DNA of 64,000 bases, taken from contig JAKQDD010000030.1 in NCBI GenBank assembly GCA_029556615.1, positions 41,703 through 105,702 of the forward strand. The letters are read 5' to 3'. The position numbers were made by a program, and so were the translations under genes. Origin of the DNA: Verrucomicrobiota bacterium (GTDB lineage: Bacteria; Verrucomicrobiota; Verrucomicrobiia; Limisphaerales; J093). Below the pieces are notes generated by a model. That model did not search any database. It was not told where the DNA came from and worked only from the letters and a program-made list of their open reading frames with translations. Of this stretch, positions 36,037 to 44,626 are shown one piece after another; position 1 is the stretch's first letter, and each line of letters opens with the position of its first letter.

Positions 36037-37974
36037 TCACTGCGGCGGTTCTTCCTGCCGAGGGGTCGGACCTGGAGTCTCGGGGGCCGGAGCCGGCGGG
36101 GCGGAGTCGGCGGTGCCGGTGACGGCCGGTGGCGGCGTGCCCGGGCCTGCCACCGCCGGTGCCGAGACCTCGATGGCGTCAATCCGGTACCGCCGCGTGT
36201 GGCCGTCGAGTTCGAACTCCGCCTCGTCGCCCACGGTCTTGTTCAGCAGCGACTGGGCGATGGGGCTGAGATACGAGATGATATGATGCTCGATGTCGAG
36301 GTCCCAGGCGCCGAGAATGTGGAAGGACTCCTGATGATCGGTGCCCACCTCGGTGACGGCCACCCGGGTTCCAATGCTGACGACATCGGTCCGGGGGTTG
36401 GCGAAATCCGTGCCGCGGGCGCGGACCAGCTGGTCTTCCAGTTCCGTCTTGCGCAGCATGAGAAGCCGGTGCGCCTCCTTCGCCGCCTTGAATTCGTGGT
36501 TCTCGCTCAGATCCCCGTAGCCGCGCGCCACGGCGATGTCCCGGGAATTGGCGGGAATGCGGCGGTGGACGAGGTCGTCGTATTCGGCCTTCCGCCGTGC
36601 GAGGCTCTCCCAGGAAACGACGAGAACTGACTCCTGGCGGCTGTGGTCGCCGGAAATGAGGGATTGCACCACGGGGGAGTGCTTGACGATCCGGGCCAGC
36701 AGGGACCGTTTGTCCATGTCATCGAAGCTCGGGGACAACTGGAGCGTCCGGGTCAGGTCCTTGATCACCTCGCGATCGGCGGTCTCGATCAGGCTCACCA
36801 GGAGATCGGTGTCGTCGAGGATGAAATCGCGCAGGCGATTGGCCTTTTTCTCGTTGAACTGGTCGCGTTCGATCGCGGTGAGCATGGCCCGGAAGACCTC
36901 GGGGCCGAGGATATCGGCGAAGACGTTCGATCGGTCCTTGGCGAGCCAGAGGAGGAGTTCGCTGCTGGCGGTGTGCTGGCTGATCAATCGCGCGACGGTG
37001 CTCTTGAGGGCTCCGAGGTGCCCCTCCTGGATGAGGAGATGGGCGCACTCGGTGCAGAGCCGGGTGCCGACGTGGTTCATGAAGCCGAGCACGGTCGTCG
37101 CCCACGTGTCCGGGCGGGCGTTCTTGAACGACTCGAGAGCCCGCTTGTGCTTCGCGGCCGCCACCTGCTCGAGCAAACGGCCGGGGCTGTCCGCTTCCGC
37201 CCAAATCATGGCGTCGGTGACATCGCCTTCCGCGGCCGGGGCCTCCGCCGCCGCCCGCAGATCGTCCCGCATGAAGATCCCCTCGAGAGCCAGGGCGGGC
37301 AGAGTCTGCCGATGGGAGGCGATCTCGCTCGACAGGAGGTTCGCCGCCTCGATCAGCGTGGTCCGCCGGTCGTCCCCCAGATCGCCCAGGTTCTTCAGAA
37401 ACTCCGAAGCCACGATCAGCCGCGCCTTCAGCCCCTTGGCGGCCCGGAACTCGACGAGGATCCGGTCCCGGAGTGACACCTCCTGGGCCTGGTAGACGAT
37501 CGGCTCGCTCTTCTTCATCGGCACCAGGAAATGGCCGTCCTTCCGCATCTCGCGTTTGGCTGCCTCCCACCACTTCTTCCAGTCCGCATCGACGACGTCC
37601 GGAACGAGCGCCTCCTGGATACGGTCCACGGTGGCCTGGCCGCCCAAGCTGTTCAGCACCAGCTTGATGAGGTCCAGGTGATGCAGCGCCGCCATCTCGC
37701 GGAGGCCGGCAAGGTCCTCGGCCTTGCGCGCGAGAATGTGATCCCGGTCGATCGGCTGGAGGGATTCCGCGGCAAACGCCAGGTCCATCGAGTGGTTCGC
37801 TTTGCCCTGGAAATCGACAATGAACCGCCCAAACACGGTGTCGACCTGCCGGATCCGGCCGAATCCCCAGCTCCGGTGCAGACAGTACCCGTGCTCGGCC
37901 AGCGCCACGAGCGGCTCGACGTGGTGCCGCCCGATCTTGCCCACTGCGACCAGTTTGTCGAATTCTTCTCTCAT
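36037..37974 (-). CDS. greA: Long-form transcription elongation factor GreA
   Basis: A 645-residue protein in which the C-terminal 160 residues are GreA: a coiled coil with the acidic tip intact (YGDLSENHEFKAAKEAHR) and the FKBP-like domain (VSIGTRVAVTEVG; ISYLSPIAQSLLNKTVGDE). This part rescues backtracked RNA polymerase by stimulating transcript cleavage. The preceding 480 residues are helical, start with a small beta region (HRSWGFGRIRQVDTVFGRFIVDF) and include a long repeat-like helical stretch; such extensions are known in this phylum but their role is not. A Pro-rich tail ends the protein. The ATG at 37974 leaves a 45-bp gap to rsmB; an ATG at 38010 would add 12 residues. Normal GreA is about 158 residues. 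Confidence 0.88.
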   Translation of the reverse strand: MREEFDKLVAVGKIGRHHVEPLVALAEHGYCLHRSWGFGRIRQVDTVFGRFIVDFQGKANHSMDLAFAAESLQPIDRDHILARKAEDLAGLREMAALHHLDLIKLVLNSLGGQATVDRIQEALVPDVVDADWKKWWEAAKREMRKDGHFLVPMKKSEPIVYQAQEVSLRDRILVEFRAAKGLKARLIVASEFLKNLGDLGDDRRTTLIEAANLLSSEIASHRQTLPALALEGIFMRDDLRAAAEAPAAEGDVTDAMIWAEADSPGRLLEQVAAAKHKRALESFKNARPDTWATTVLGFMNHVGTRLCTECAHLLIQEGHLGALKSTVARLISQHTASSELLLWLAKDRSNVFADILGPEVFRAMLTAIERDQFNEKKANRLRDFILDDTDLLVSLIETADREVIKDLTRTLQLSPSFDDMDKRSLLARIVKHSPVVQSLISGDHSRQESVLVVSWESLARRKAEYDDLVHRRIPANSRDIAVARGYGDLSENHEFKAAKEAHRLLMLRKTELEDQLVRARGTDFANPRTDVVSIGTRVAVTEVGTDHQESFHILGAWDLDIEHHIISYLSPIAQSLLNKTVGDEAEFELDGHTRRYRIDAIEVSAPAVAGPGTPPPAVTGTADSAPPAPAPETPGPTPRQEEPPQ

Positions 37975-38019
37975 ATCGGGTGCCGGCTCGTTTACACTCA
38001 CGCCCGGCATTATGACGGA

Positions 38020-39336
38020 GTGAACTTTCAAACACCAAGAGAAATTGCCTTTCGCCTCCTGCGCCAGCGCGAGGCCGGTGGCGTCTATCTCGAGCACCTG
38101 ATCGAGCAGGAGCTGCCGCGGGCCGGTCTGGCGCCCCGGGATCGCGCGCTCGCGCACGAGATCGCCTGCGGCGCGGTCCGCTGGCAGGCGACCCTGGACT
38201 GGCTCATTGACCGCCGGACCGGCGGCCGCCGGCAGGTGGCGGCGGTGCGGCAGCTGCTGCGGCTGGGCTTGTACCAGCTCTTCTGGCTTGACCGCGTGCC
38301 CGATCACGCGGCGGTCAACGAGACGGTGCAGCTCGCCCGGCGCGCCGGCCTGCATGCCCAGGCCGGCTTCGTGAACGCCGTCCTCCGCGGCTACGCCCGC
38401 GAGCGCGCTGCCACCCTCGAGGCGCTCGAGGACCTGCGCCGCACCGATCCCGCCCTCGGCCACTCCCATCCCGCCTGGCTGGTGGATCGGTGGACCGTCC
38501 GCTGGGGCCCCGAGACCGCCCGGAGCCTGCTCGAGTGGAACAACACCCCCCCGCGCACGTTCGCCAGGCTTAACACCCTCCGCACGGACGCCGGACGCCT
38601 GCTCGAACGCTGGCGGGCGGAAGGCGTTACCTACGACTTTGGCCGTTGGGACTGGATTCCCGAGAACCTCGTGTTCGAGCTGAAGGACCATCCGCCGCTG
38701 ACCGCCCTGGGCAGCTTCCGCGAGGGCTGGTTCTACGTCCAGGACCCGAGTACGCTGCTCGCGGTTCGGACCCTCGAAGCCACGCCCGCCACGACCGTGC
38801 TCGACCTCTGCGCCGCACCGGGCGGCAAGACCACCTTTCTGGCCCAAGGTCTCGAGAATGCGGGACGCGTGCTCGCCGGGGATCTGGGTGCCGACCGGCT
38901 CGAGTTGCTCCGGGCCAACTGCCGGCGGTTGGGCGTCGGCAACGTCGAACTGCTGGCGCCGCCTGCCGATCCCGATCATCCCCCCCCGATCGCGGAACGC
39001 TTCGATCGCGTGCTTCTCGATACGCCCTGTTCGAATACGGGGGCTCTGCGGCGGCGAGTCGATCTCCGATGGCGACTCAGCCCGGGGGAGCTGCAGAGGC
39101 TGACGCGGCTTCAGGAGGCGCTGCTGGACCGTGCGCTCGGATGCCTGAAACCGGACGGCCGCCTGGTGTACAGCACCTGCAGTCTCGAACCCGAGGAGAA
39201 CGAGGACCAGATGGCTGCCGTCCGGAGCCGGCACCCGGAGATCGAGTGCGTCTCGATGCGCACGCTCCGGCCGTTTGCCGAGAGCGTCGACGGCGCGTTC
39301 GTGGCGGTCCTGCGCCGGTCGAGCGGCATGCTGTAG
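38020..39336 (+). CDS. rsmB: 16S rRNA (cytosine-967-C5)-methyltransferase RsmB
   Basis: A 438-residue methyltransferase using S-adenosylmethionine to methylate C967 of 16S rRNA. The start is taken as GTG at 38020, since the nearby ATG at 38012 is out of frame and stops at once. Residues 1-135 form the NusB-like RNA-binding domain (AVNETVQLARRAGLHAQAGFVNAVLR). The catalytic domain has the SAM motif LDLCAAPGGKTTFLAQ, the first cysteine motif DTPCSNTG and the second YSTCSLEPEENE, the two catalytic cysteines of the RNA m5C family. Length fits the family. Divergent from greA across 45 bp, so they share a promoter region. Confidence 0.95.
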   Translation: MNFQTPREIAFRLLRQREAGGVYLEHLIEQELPRAGLAPRDRALAHEIACGAVRWQATLDWLIDRRTGGRRQVAAVRQLLRLGLYQLFWLDRVPDHAAVNETVQLARRAGLHAQAGFVNAVLRGYARERAATLEALEDLRRTDPALGHSHPAWLVDRWTVRWGPETARSLLEWNNTPPRTFARLNTLRTDAGRLLERWRAEGVTYDFGRWDWIPENLVFELKDHPPLTALGSFREGWFYVQDPSTLLAVRTLEATPATTVLDLCAAPGGKTTFLAQGLENAGRVLAGDLGADRLELLRANCRRLGVGNVELLAPPADPDHPPPIAERFDRVLLDTPCSNTGALRRRVDLRWRLSPGELQRLTRLQEALLDRALGCLKPDGRLVYSTCSLEPEENEDQMAAVRSRHPEIECVSMRTLRPFAESVDGAFVAVLRRSSGML

Positions 39337-39417
39337 CCGCCCGCGCCGAGGGCGGCGCGGAAAGCCGGCGTTCCGCGGATTGACCCCCGAGCGCGATTCC
39401 CGCAAGCTGAAGCCGTC

Positions 39418-40950
39418 ATGTGCGGGAACCGAATTGTCCGAGGCGCGCTCTGGCTGGGGGGGGCTGTTGCCGCGATGGAGCTCGCTGCTGGGGAGCCTCG
39501 CGACAAGCCGATCACGGCTGCGGAGTGCGTGCAGCGGGCGCTGGCCGAGAACCGCGCCCTCCAGATCGAGCGCATCAACCCGCGGATCGCGCAGCTGACC
39601 CTCGAGGCCTCCTACGGCGTGTACGATCCGATCCTGACGGTCGAGGCGGCCAACAGCCGGATTGCCGACACCGGCGGGTACGATCCGCGGGACTTGAGCA
39701 AGGACGACAGCTACGAGGCCGAGGCCTACACCGTGACGCCGGCGGTGACGGGGCTTCTGCCCTGGGGCCTTACCTATTCGCTGAACGGGGATTTCGCGAG
39801 CACGTCCGGCGATCGGAACAACCAGAACTTCGACGCCTACAACGTGTCGGTCGGGTTCACCCTGCAGCAGCCTCTGCTCCGGAACGCCTGGGTGGATGCG
39901 GCGCGCACCACCGTTCGCATCAACCGCAAGAACCTGCGCACCACCGAGCTCGGGGTCGAGTACATCGCCGCCACCGTCGTCAACCAGGTCCGGCAAGCCT
40001 ACTGCGACCTCGTGCTGGCGCGGGAGAACCTGCGGGTGCAGGAAACCCTGCTGGCCGTGCGCGAGCGGTTCGACACCGAGACCCGGCAGCGCGTGAAAGT
40101 GGGCGCCCTGTCCAACCTCGACGAGAAGCTGGCGCAAGCGCAGGTCGCCCAGGTCCGCGTCGCCCTCATCGCAGCCCGCAACCAGGTGAGCCTGGCGGAG
40201 AACGCGCTGAAGACCCTGCTCGGGGATGATTTCATCAGCAGTGCCGAGGTCCGACTCGTGCCCAGCGACCGCCTGCTCCCGGTGCCGGCGGTGCTCGACC
40301 TGCAGGAGAGCTGGCGCGAGGGATTGGCGCGCCGGGCCGACCTGTGCCAATTGCGGCTCGACGTCGAGAAGGCGGACATCGAGCTGAAGTACTACCGGAA
40401 CCAGCTGTGGCCGTCGCTGGATCTGGTGGGCGGCTACGGGCGGCGGGGCTCGAGCAAGGACCTGCCGCTGCCGCCCGCGAAGGCCCGCGCCTCGCTCCAT
40501 GACGCGATCGACGAGATCGACGACAACGTCGCGCCCAACAGCATGGTGGGGGTGATCTTCTCCCTGCCGCTGAGCCGGAAGCTCGAGCGATCGAACTACC
40601 GCCTCAGCAAGGAGCGCCGCGAGCAGTTCCTGCTCATGGTCAAGCAGCGGGAGGAACTCGTCCTGCGCGAGATCAGCGACGCCTTCCAGAATGCCCTGAC
40701 CGCCCATGAACGCGTCGAGGCCACCCGCGTCGCCAGGGAATCGGCCGAGGCCGCCGTCCAAGCCGAGGAACAAAAGCTCGCCGCCGGCCGCAGCACGTCC
40801 TTCTTCGTGCTGAGTCTGCAGGGCGACCTCGCCACCGCCCAGTCCCAGGAGATCCTCGCGCAGGCGGATTACCACAAAGCGCTCTCCCAGCTCCATTTCG
40901 CCGAGGGAACCCTGCTCGAGCGGGAACATCTGGAAATCGAATGGCGTTGA
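39418..40950 (+). CDS. TolC-family outer membrane protein
   Basis: A 510-residue outer membrane channel protein distinct from the one at 24608-26104. It has a signal sequence, then ITAAECVQRALAENRALQIERIN and long helical hairpins such as LTLEASYGVYDPILTVEAAN and VVNQVRQAYCDLVLARENL, both classical TolC features, with a repeat in the second half (ADLCQLRLDVEKADIELKYY). No adaptor or pump gene is adjacent. It overlaps the next gene by 10 nt, which is unusual because that gene encodes a glycoside hydrolase. Confidence 0.9.
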   Translation: MCGNRIVRGALWLGGAVAAMELAAGEPRDKPITAAECVQRALAENRALQIERINPRIAQLTLEASYGVYDPILTVEAANSRIADTGGYDPRDLSKDDSYEAEAYTVTPAVTGLLPWGLTYSLNGDFASTSGDRNNQNFDAYNVSVGFTLQQPLLRNAWVDAARTTVRINRKNLRTTELGVEYIAATVVNQVRQAYCDLVLARENLRVQETLLAVRERFDTETRQRVKVGALSNLDEKLAQAQVAQVRVALIAARNQVSLAENALKTLLGDDFISSAEVRLVPSDRLLPVPAVLDLQESWREGLARRADLCQLRLDVEKADIELKYYRNQLWPSLDLVGGYGRRGSSKDLPLPPAKARASLHDAIDEIDDNVAPNSMVGVIFSLPLSRKLERSNYRLSKERREQFLLMVKQREELVLREISDAFQNALTAHERVEATRVARESAEAAVQAEEQKLAAGRSTSFFVLSLQGDLATAQSQEILAQADYHKALSQLHFAEGTLLEREHLEIEWR

Positions 40951-43070
40951 TCCTGACCCAAGCGTGTCCGGGCCTCGGGTGGATCATCGGGCTCGCCCTG
41001 GGAGCGGCGGGCATCGTCCGCGCCGGGGAGCGGATTCTGGCGGATTTCTCGAGGACCGAGGATCGCGGCCGGCTCGCGGTCACCGGAGGGCGGCTCGAAC
41101 CCGCTGCTGACGGCTGGGTCCGGGTTCTGGCCGGCACGAACCAGCCGTGGCCCGGCATTGCCCTGGCGGCGCCCGCCGGGGCCTGGGATCTCTCGCCGCA
41201 CGCCGCGGTGGTCGTTCCGGTCCGCAATCCCGAGGATCAACCTCTGACGGTGAACTGCCGGGTCGACAACCCCGGGGCCGATGGCACGCGGCACTGTGTC
41301 ACCCGGTCCCTGACCCTCGAGCCGGGCGCGGCGGGGCTCCTGCACGTCGAGATGCGGCGCACCCGGGACGATCGCAAGGGCGGCGTGCTTTTCGGGATGC
41401 GAGGCTACCCGGTGACCTGGGGGGGCGAAGGGACGATCAACGCGTCCAACGTGACCCAGCTGCTGGTCTTTCTGAACCGGCCGGCCTCGGATCGGCGGTT
41501 CGAGGTCGGCAGCCCAAGGGCCATCGGGGAGTACTCCCGCCCCACGGCCTGGACCTCGGATGCCGAACCGTACCTGCCGATGATCGACACGTTCGGCCAA
41601 TACAAGCACGCGACATGGCCGGGAAAAACGCGGGACGACGCTGCGCTGGTCCGTGCGCGGGAGGACGAGGCGAGGGCGCTCGAGGCCGATGCGGGCCCCC
41701 GAGGGTGGAACCGCTATGGGGGATGGGCCGCGGGGCCCCAACTCGAGGCCACCGGGTTCTTTCGCGTCCAGAAACATGGCGGCCGATGGTGGCTGGTCGA
41801 TCCCGAAGGCCGGCTGTTCTTCTCCCACGGGATCGACTGCGTCCGGATGTTCGACGCCACGCCCATCGAGGAGCGCGAGTCGTGGTTCGAGGAGTTCCCG
41901 GGCGGTCTGCCGGGGCTTTCCGAGTTCCTCATCCCGGCGCAATACGCGCTCAAGGGCCACTACGCCGGCCGGTCGCCCCGATGCTACTCCTTCGCCGGTG
42001 CGAACCTGCGCCGGAAGTACGGGCCCGAATGGCGGACGGCGTATCCCGACGTGATCCATCGGCGGTTGCGGGTCTGGGGACTGAACACGATCGGGATGTG
42101 GTCGGATGAAGGCGTCCGCTTGCAGCGCAAGACCCCTTATGTGGATGCCATCGGTTCCCACGGAGCCCGCATGATTGAGGGCAGCGAGGGGTACTGGGGC
42201 AAGTTCCCGGACGTGTACGATCCGGATTTCCGGCAGCGCCTGCGCCGGCAGATGGAAGGCAAGCGCGGACGCAGCGCCGGCGATCCCTGGTGTCTGGGGT
42301 ATTTCTCGGACAACGAGATGTCCTGGGGCGACGACGTCTCCCTGGCGCTGGCGGCGCTGGCATCGCCGGCCGGTCAGCCCGCCAAGAGCGCCTTGATCGA
42401 CGACCTCCGGGAGAAGCACGGCGGCATCGAGGCGCTCAATGCGGCCTGGGGAACGGCCTGCGCCTCGTGGGACGCGCTGGCGCGGGAGACCGCACCACCC
42501 GATCGAGCGAAGGCCCGGGAGGATCTCGAACAGTTCACCACGCGGACCGCCGAGCAGTACTTTCGAATTGTGCGCGACGTGATCCGCGAAGTGGCTCCAC
42601 AGCAGTTGTACCTGGGCTGCCGGTTCGCCTGGGTCAACCCGCGCGCCGCCGCCGCCGCCGCCCGGTACTGCGATGTGGTCAGCTACAACCTCTACCAGCG
42701 GAGCGTCGATGGCTTTCGGTTCAACGGAAACGCCGACGTGCCGCTGATCATCGGCGAGTTTCATTTCGGCGCCCTCGACCGCGGGCTCTTCCACACGGGG
42801 CTGGTCCCGGTCGCCAACCAGAAGGCCCGGGCGGCGGCGTACCGCGAGTACGTCGAGGGAGCGCTGCGGCATCCCCAGTTCGTGGGCTGCCACTGGTTCC
42901 AGTACCAGGATGAGCCGACGACCGGCCGCGTCTACGACGAGGAGAACTACCAGATCGGGTTCGTCGACATCGCGGACATGCCCTACGTGGAGACGGTCGA
43001 AGCCTCGCGGGTGCTCGGCGAGAGCCTCTACCGCCTGCAGCGGGTTCAAGACAGGGTCCCGGAGCCTTGA
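40941..43070 (+). CDS. Secreted glycoside hydrolase, GH50 beta-agarase-like
   Basis: A 709-residue enzyme with a signal peptide (WIIGLALGAAGIVRA). An N-terminal beta-sandwich (about 35-210) is followed by the sequence GWNRYGGWAAGPQLEATGFF and WWLVDPEGRLFFSHG, which is characteristic of the GH50 agarase family. The TIM barrel carries the expected clan GH-A pair: the acid/base glutamate in YFSDNEMSWG and the nucleophile in IIGEFHFGAL. GH50 enzymes cleave beta-1,4 galactosidic bonds in agarose, but related verrucomicrobial proteins may act on other galactans, so the substrate is uncertain. The ATG overlaps the tolC stop by 10 nt, coupling the two. Confidence 0.83.
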   Translation: MALILTQACPGLGWIIGLALGAAGIVRAGERILADFSRTEDRGRLAVTGGRLEPAADGWVRVLAGTNQPWPGIALAAPAGAWDLSPHAAVVVPVRNPEDQPLTVNCRVDNPGADGTRHCVTRSLTLEPGAAGLLHVEMRRTRDDRKGGVLFGMRGYPVTWGGEGTINASNVTQLLVFLNRPASDRRFEVGSPRAIGEYSRPTAWTSDAEPYLPMIDTFGQYKHATWPGKTRDDAALVRAREDEARALEADAGPRGWNRYGGWAAGPQLEATGFFRVQKHGGRWWLVDPEGRLFFSHGIDCVRMFDATPIEERESWFEEFPGGLPGLSEFLIPAQYALKGHYAGRSPRCYSFAGANLRRKYGPEWRTAYPDVIHRRLRVWGLNTIGMWSDEGVRLQRKTPYVDAIGSHGARMIEGSEGYWGKFPDVYDPDFRQRLRRQMEGKRGRSAGDPWCLGYFSDNEMSWGDDVSLALAALASPAGQPAKSALIDDLREKHGGIEALNAAWGTACASWDALARETAPPDRAKAREDLEQFTTRTAEQYFRIVRDVIREVAPQQLYLGCRFAWVNPRAAAAAARYCDVVSYNLYQRSVDGFRFNGNADVPLIIGEFHFGALDRGLFHTGLVPVANQKARAAAYREYVEGALRHPQFVGCHWFQYQDEPTTGRVYDEENYQIGFVDIADMPYVETVEASRVLGESLYRLQRVQDRVPEP

Positions 43071-43088
43071 ATCCGAAGCACGGATTCG
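43070..43088. terminator. Small hairpin after the GH50-like gene
   Basis: GAATCCG-AAGCA-CGGATTC, a 7-bp stem with a 5-nt loop starting at the last base of the stop codon. There is no T run, so it may only protect the 3' end of the transcript. Confidence 0.35.
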
Positions 43089-43125
43089 GGTTGTCAGAGG
43101 CTTGCAGGGTGGTAGGGTCTGGCGC

Positions 43126-43530
43126 ATGTCTGAGATTGCAGCCTACGTGAACCGTCGGTCGTCCCAGATCACACCGGCGGTTGTGGACAAGCTGCTCCGC
43201 ATACTCCCGATCTGGAAGGCGGAGTTCACCCAGATCCGCGCTCCGAAGTATCCGCACCTGGTGGACCAGCTCGAGTTTCTGGCCGACGCGGTCGAGGACA
43301 CCGCGGAAGGTGCCTATAAAGACCTGCCCTACACGGCGCTGGCCAGCGCGGTGTTCGCCCTGATTTACGCGCACCGGAAATCGGATCTGATCCCGGACGA
43401 CTTCGGCGAGCCCGGCTTTGCCGACGATTCGAGCGTGGTTCGGGCGGTCCTGATCCAGCACGAGAAGGCCTTCGCCAAGTACGCCGCCGCACAGGGGCTC
43501 GATTGGGGCCGGATCACGAGCGCTCCTTGA
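43126..43530 (+). CDS. DUF1232 (YkvA-like) small protein
   Basis: A 134-residue protein starting at the ATG at 43126. The C-terminal half, LASAVFALIYAHRKSDLIPD with a following PGFADDSSVVRAVL, matches the DUF1232 pattern (hydrophobic helix, then SPIDLIPD and a small acidic turn). The N-terminal 60 residues are helical and charged. Function of the family is unknown; members are usually membrane-associated. It stands alone between the GH50-like gene and a lytic transglycosylase, 56 bp from the latter. Confidence 0.7.
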   Translation: MSEIAAYVNRRSSQITPAVVDKLLRILPIWKAEFTQIRAPKYPHLVDQLEFLADAVEDTAEGAYKDLPYTALASAVFALIYAHRKSDLIPDDFGEPGFADDSSVVRAVLIQHEKAFAKYAAAQGLDWGRITSAP

Positions 43531-43586
43531 AATCCGCAGGGGCGCCGCAGACTTGTGGATCGGGGCATCTCGGGTATGGTTAGGCC

Positions 43587-44552
43587 GTGAAATGCCCGGA
43601 GATCGTCGCCGCGGTGGCCCTCAGCCTCTTCGTCGGGTCGGGCGTCGCCCAGGAGGAGGCGCTCTCGCTCGACGACATGGTCCAGAGTGCCCAGGAATGG
43701 GTCGGGGAGAACGTCGACGATCGGGTGCTGGGGGCCCTCGAGTCGGTGGATTGGGAACCGGTCCAGCCCCTGTTGCGGGATTTGCAGACGCGATTTCAGG
43801 GGGACTACGTCCTGGACCTGGCCGGCCTGCGCGACGCGGCACGCGACCTCTTGGCCGAACTCGAAACGTCGGAGGAGACCAGGCCATATGCCGCCTGGCT
43901 CCGGGCGCGGATGGACTACCTCGAGATGGCCGACACGTTCCGGCTCATCATCCCGCCGCCGCCGGTCAAGCCGGGTGAACCCCCGGCGCTGATTCCCAAT
44001 CCCGAGCCTGAGACCCAGCGGGCGGCGTGGAAGAAGAGCGTTGAAGCGCGGCCGGCGCCGGCTGGGGCGGCCGCCATGGCCCAGCGGTTGCAGGGGGTGT
44101 TCACGGAGCATCAAGTGCCGCCAGCCCTGGTCTGGCTCGCGGAGGTGGAATCGGGCTTCAATCCCTCGGCCCGGAGTCCCGTGGGGGCGGTGGGGCTGTA
44201 CCAGCTCATGCCCAAGACGGCCCGGTCCCTCGGCCTGTCGCTCCGTCCCACGGACGAGCGATTGGACCCGGACAAGAACGCGCGCGCGGCGGCGCGGTAC
44301 CTGCGGTATCTCCACCCGAAGTTCAACGACTGGCGGTTGACGCTGGCGGCGTACAACGCCGGTGAAGGCCGTGTCCTGGGCCTGATGAAGCGGCAGAAAG
44401 CCAGAACGTTCGATGCGATCGCGCGTCATTTGCCGGCAGAGACCCAGATGTACGTGCCCCGGGTCGAGGCCGTCCTTCAGCGTCGCGAAGGAGTGGCTCT
44501 GGCGTCGCTGCCCGCGCCGGGAGCCGGCGGGTCTGCGCGGGTGAAACCGTAA
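43587..44552 (+). CDS. Lytic transglycosylase (SLT domain)
   Basis: A 321-residue exported enzyme that cleaves peptidoglycan glycan strands without water. The signal peptide covers about 1-20 (IVAAVALSLFVGSGVAQ). The SLT domain lies at about 165-300: the catalytic glutamate is in LAEVESGFNPSARSPVGAVG, followed by LYQLMPKTARSLGL, the GL-Q-MP motif of the family, and TLAAYNAGEGRV. Residues 20-160 form a helical N-terminal region of unknown role. It resembles MltD-like enzymes but lacks LysM repeats. Confidence 0.9.
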   Translation: MKCPEIVAAVALSLFVGSGVAQEEALSLDDMVQSAQEWVGENVDDRVLGALESVDWEPVQPLLRDLQTRFQGDYVLDLAGLRDAARDLLAELETSEETRPYAAWLRARMDYLEMADTFRLIIPPPPVKPGEPPALIPNPEPETQRAAWKKSVEARPAPAGAAAMAQRLQGVFTEHQVPPALVWLAEVESGFNPSARSPVGAVGLYQLMPKTARSLGLSLRPTDERLDPDKNARAAARYLRYLHPKFNDWRLTLAAYNAGEGRVLGLMKRQKARTFDAIARHLPAETQMYVPRVEAVLQRREGVALASLPAPGAGGSARVKP

Positions 44553-44596
44553 GCCCCGCGATCGCTTGCGGGTGCTCCGACATGCCGGGCCGTCTT

Positions 44597-44626
44597 TCAG
44601 CCGCTTGCCGCCGCGTCAGCGGCTGA
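44597..44626. terminator. Candidate bidirectional terminator between convergent genes
   Basis: TCAGCCGCT at 44597-44605 pairs with AGCGGCTGA at 44618-44626, a 9-bp GC-rich stem with a 12-nt loop. It spans the stop codon of the protease gene. There is no U tract on either strand, so confidence is low. Confidence 0.35.

Noticed and set aside
33051..36182. 1043-codon minus-strand frame opposite the secreted repeat protein
   Set aside because: Antisense shadow with no domain and no signal peptide; the plus-strand protein has clear repeats.
37975..40929. Possible giant N-terminal extension of greA
   Set aside because: The open frame continues upstream only because it runs antisense to rsmB and tolC; both of those are well-supported genes.
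40869..43127. 752-codon minus-strand frame opposite the GH50-like gene
   Set aside because: Antisense shadow; the plus strand carries the signal peptide and catalytic motifs.
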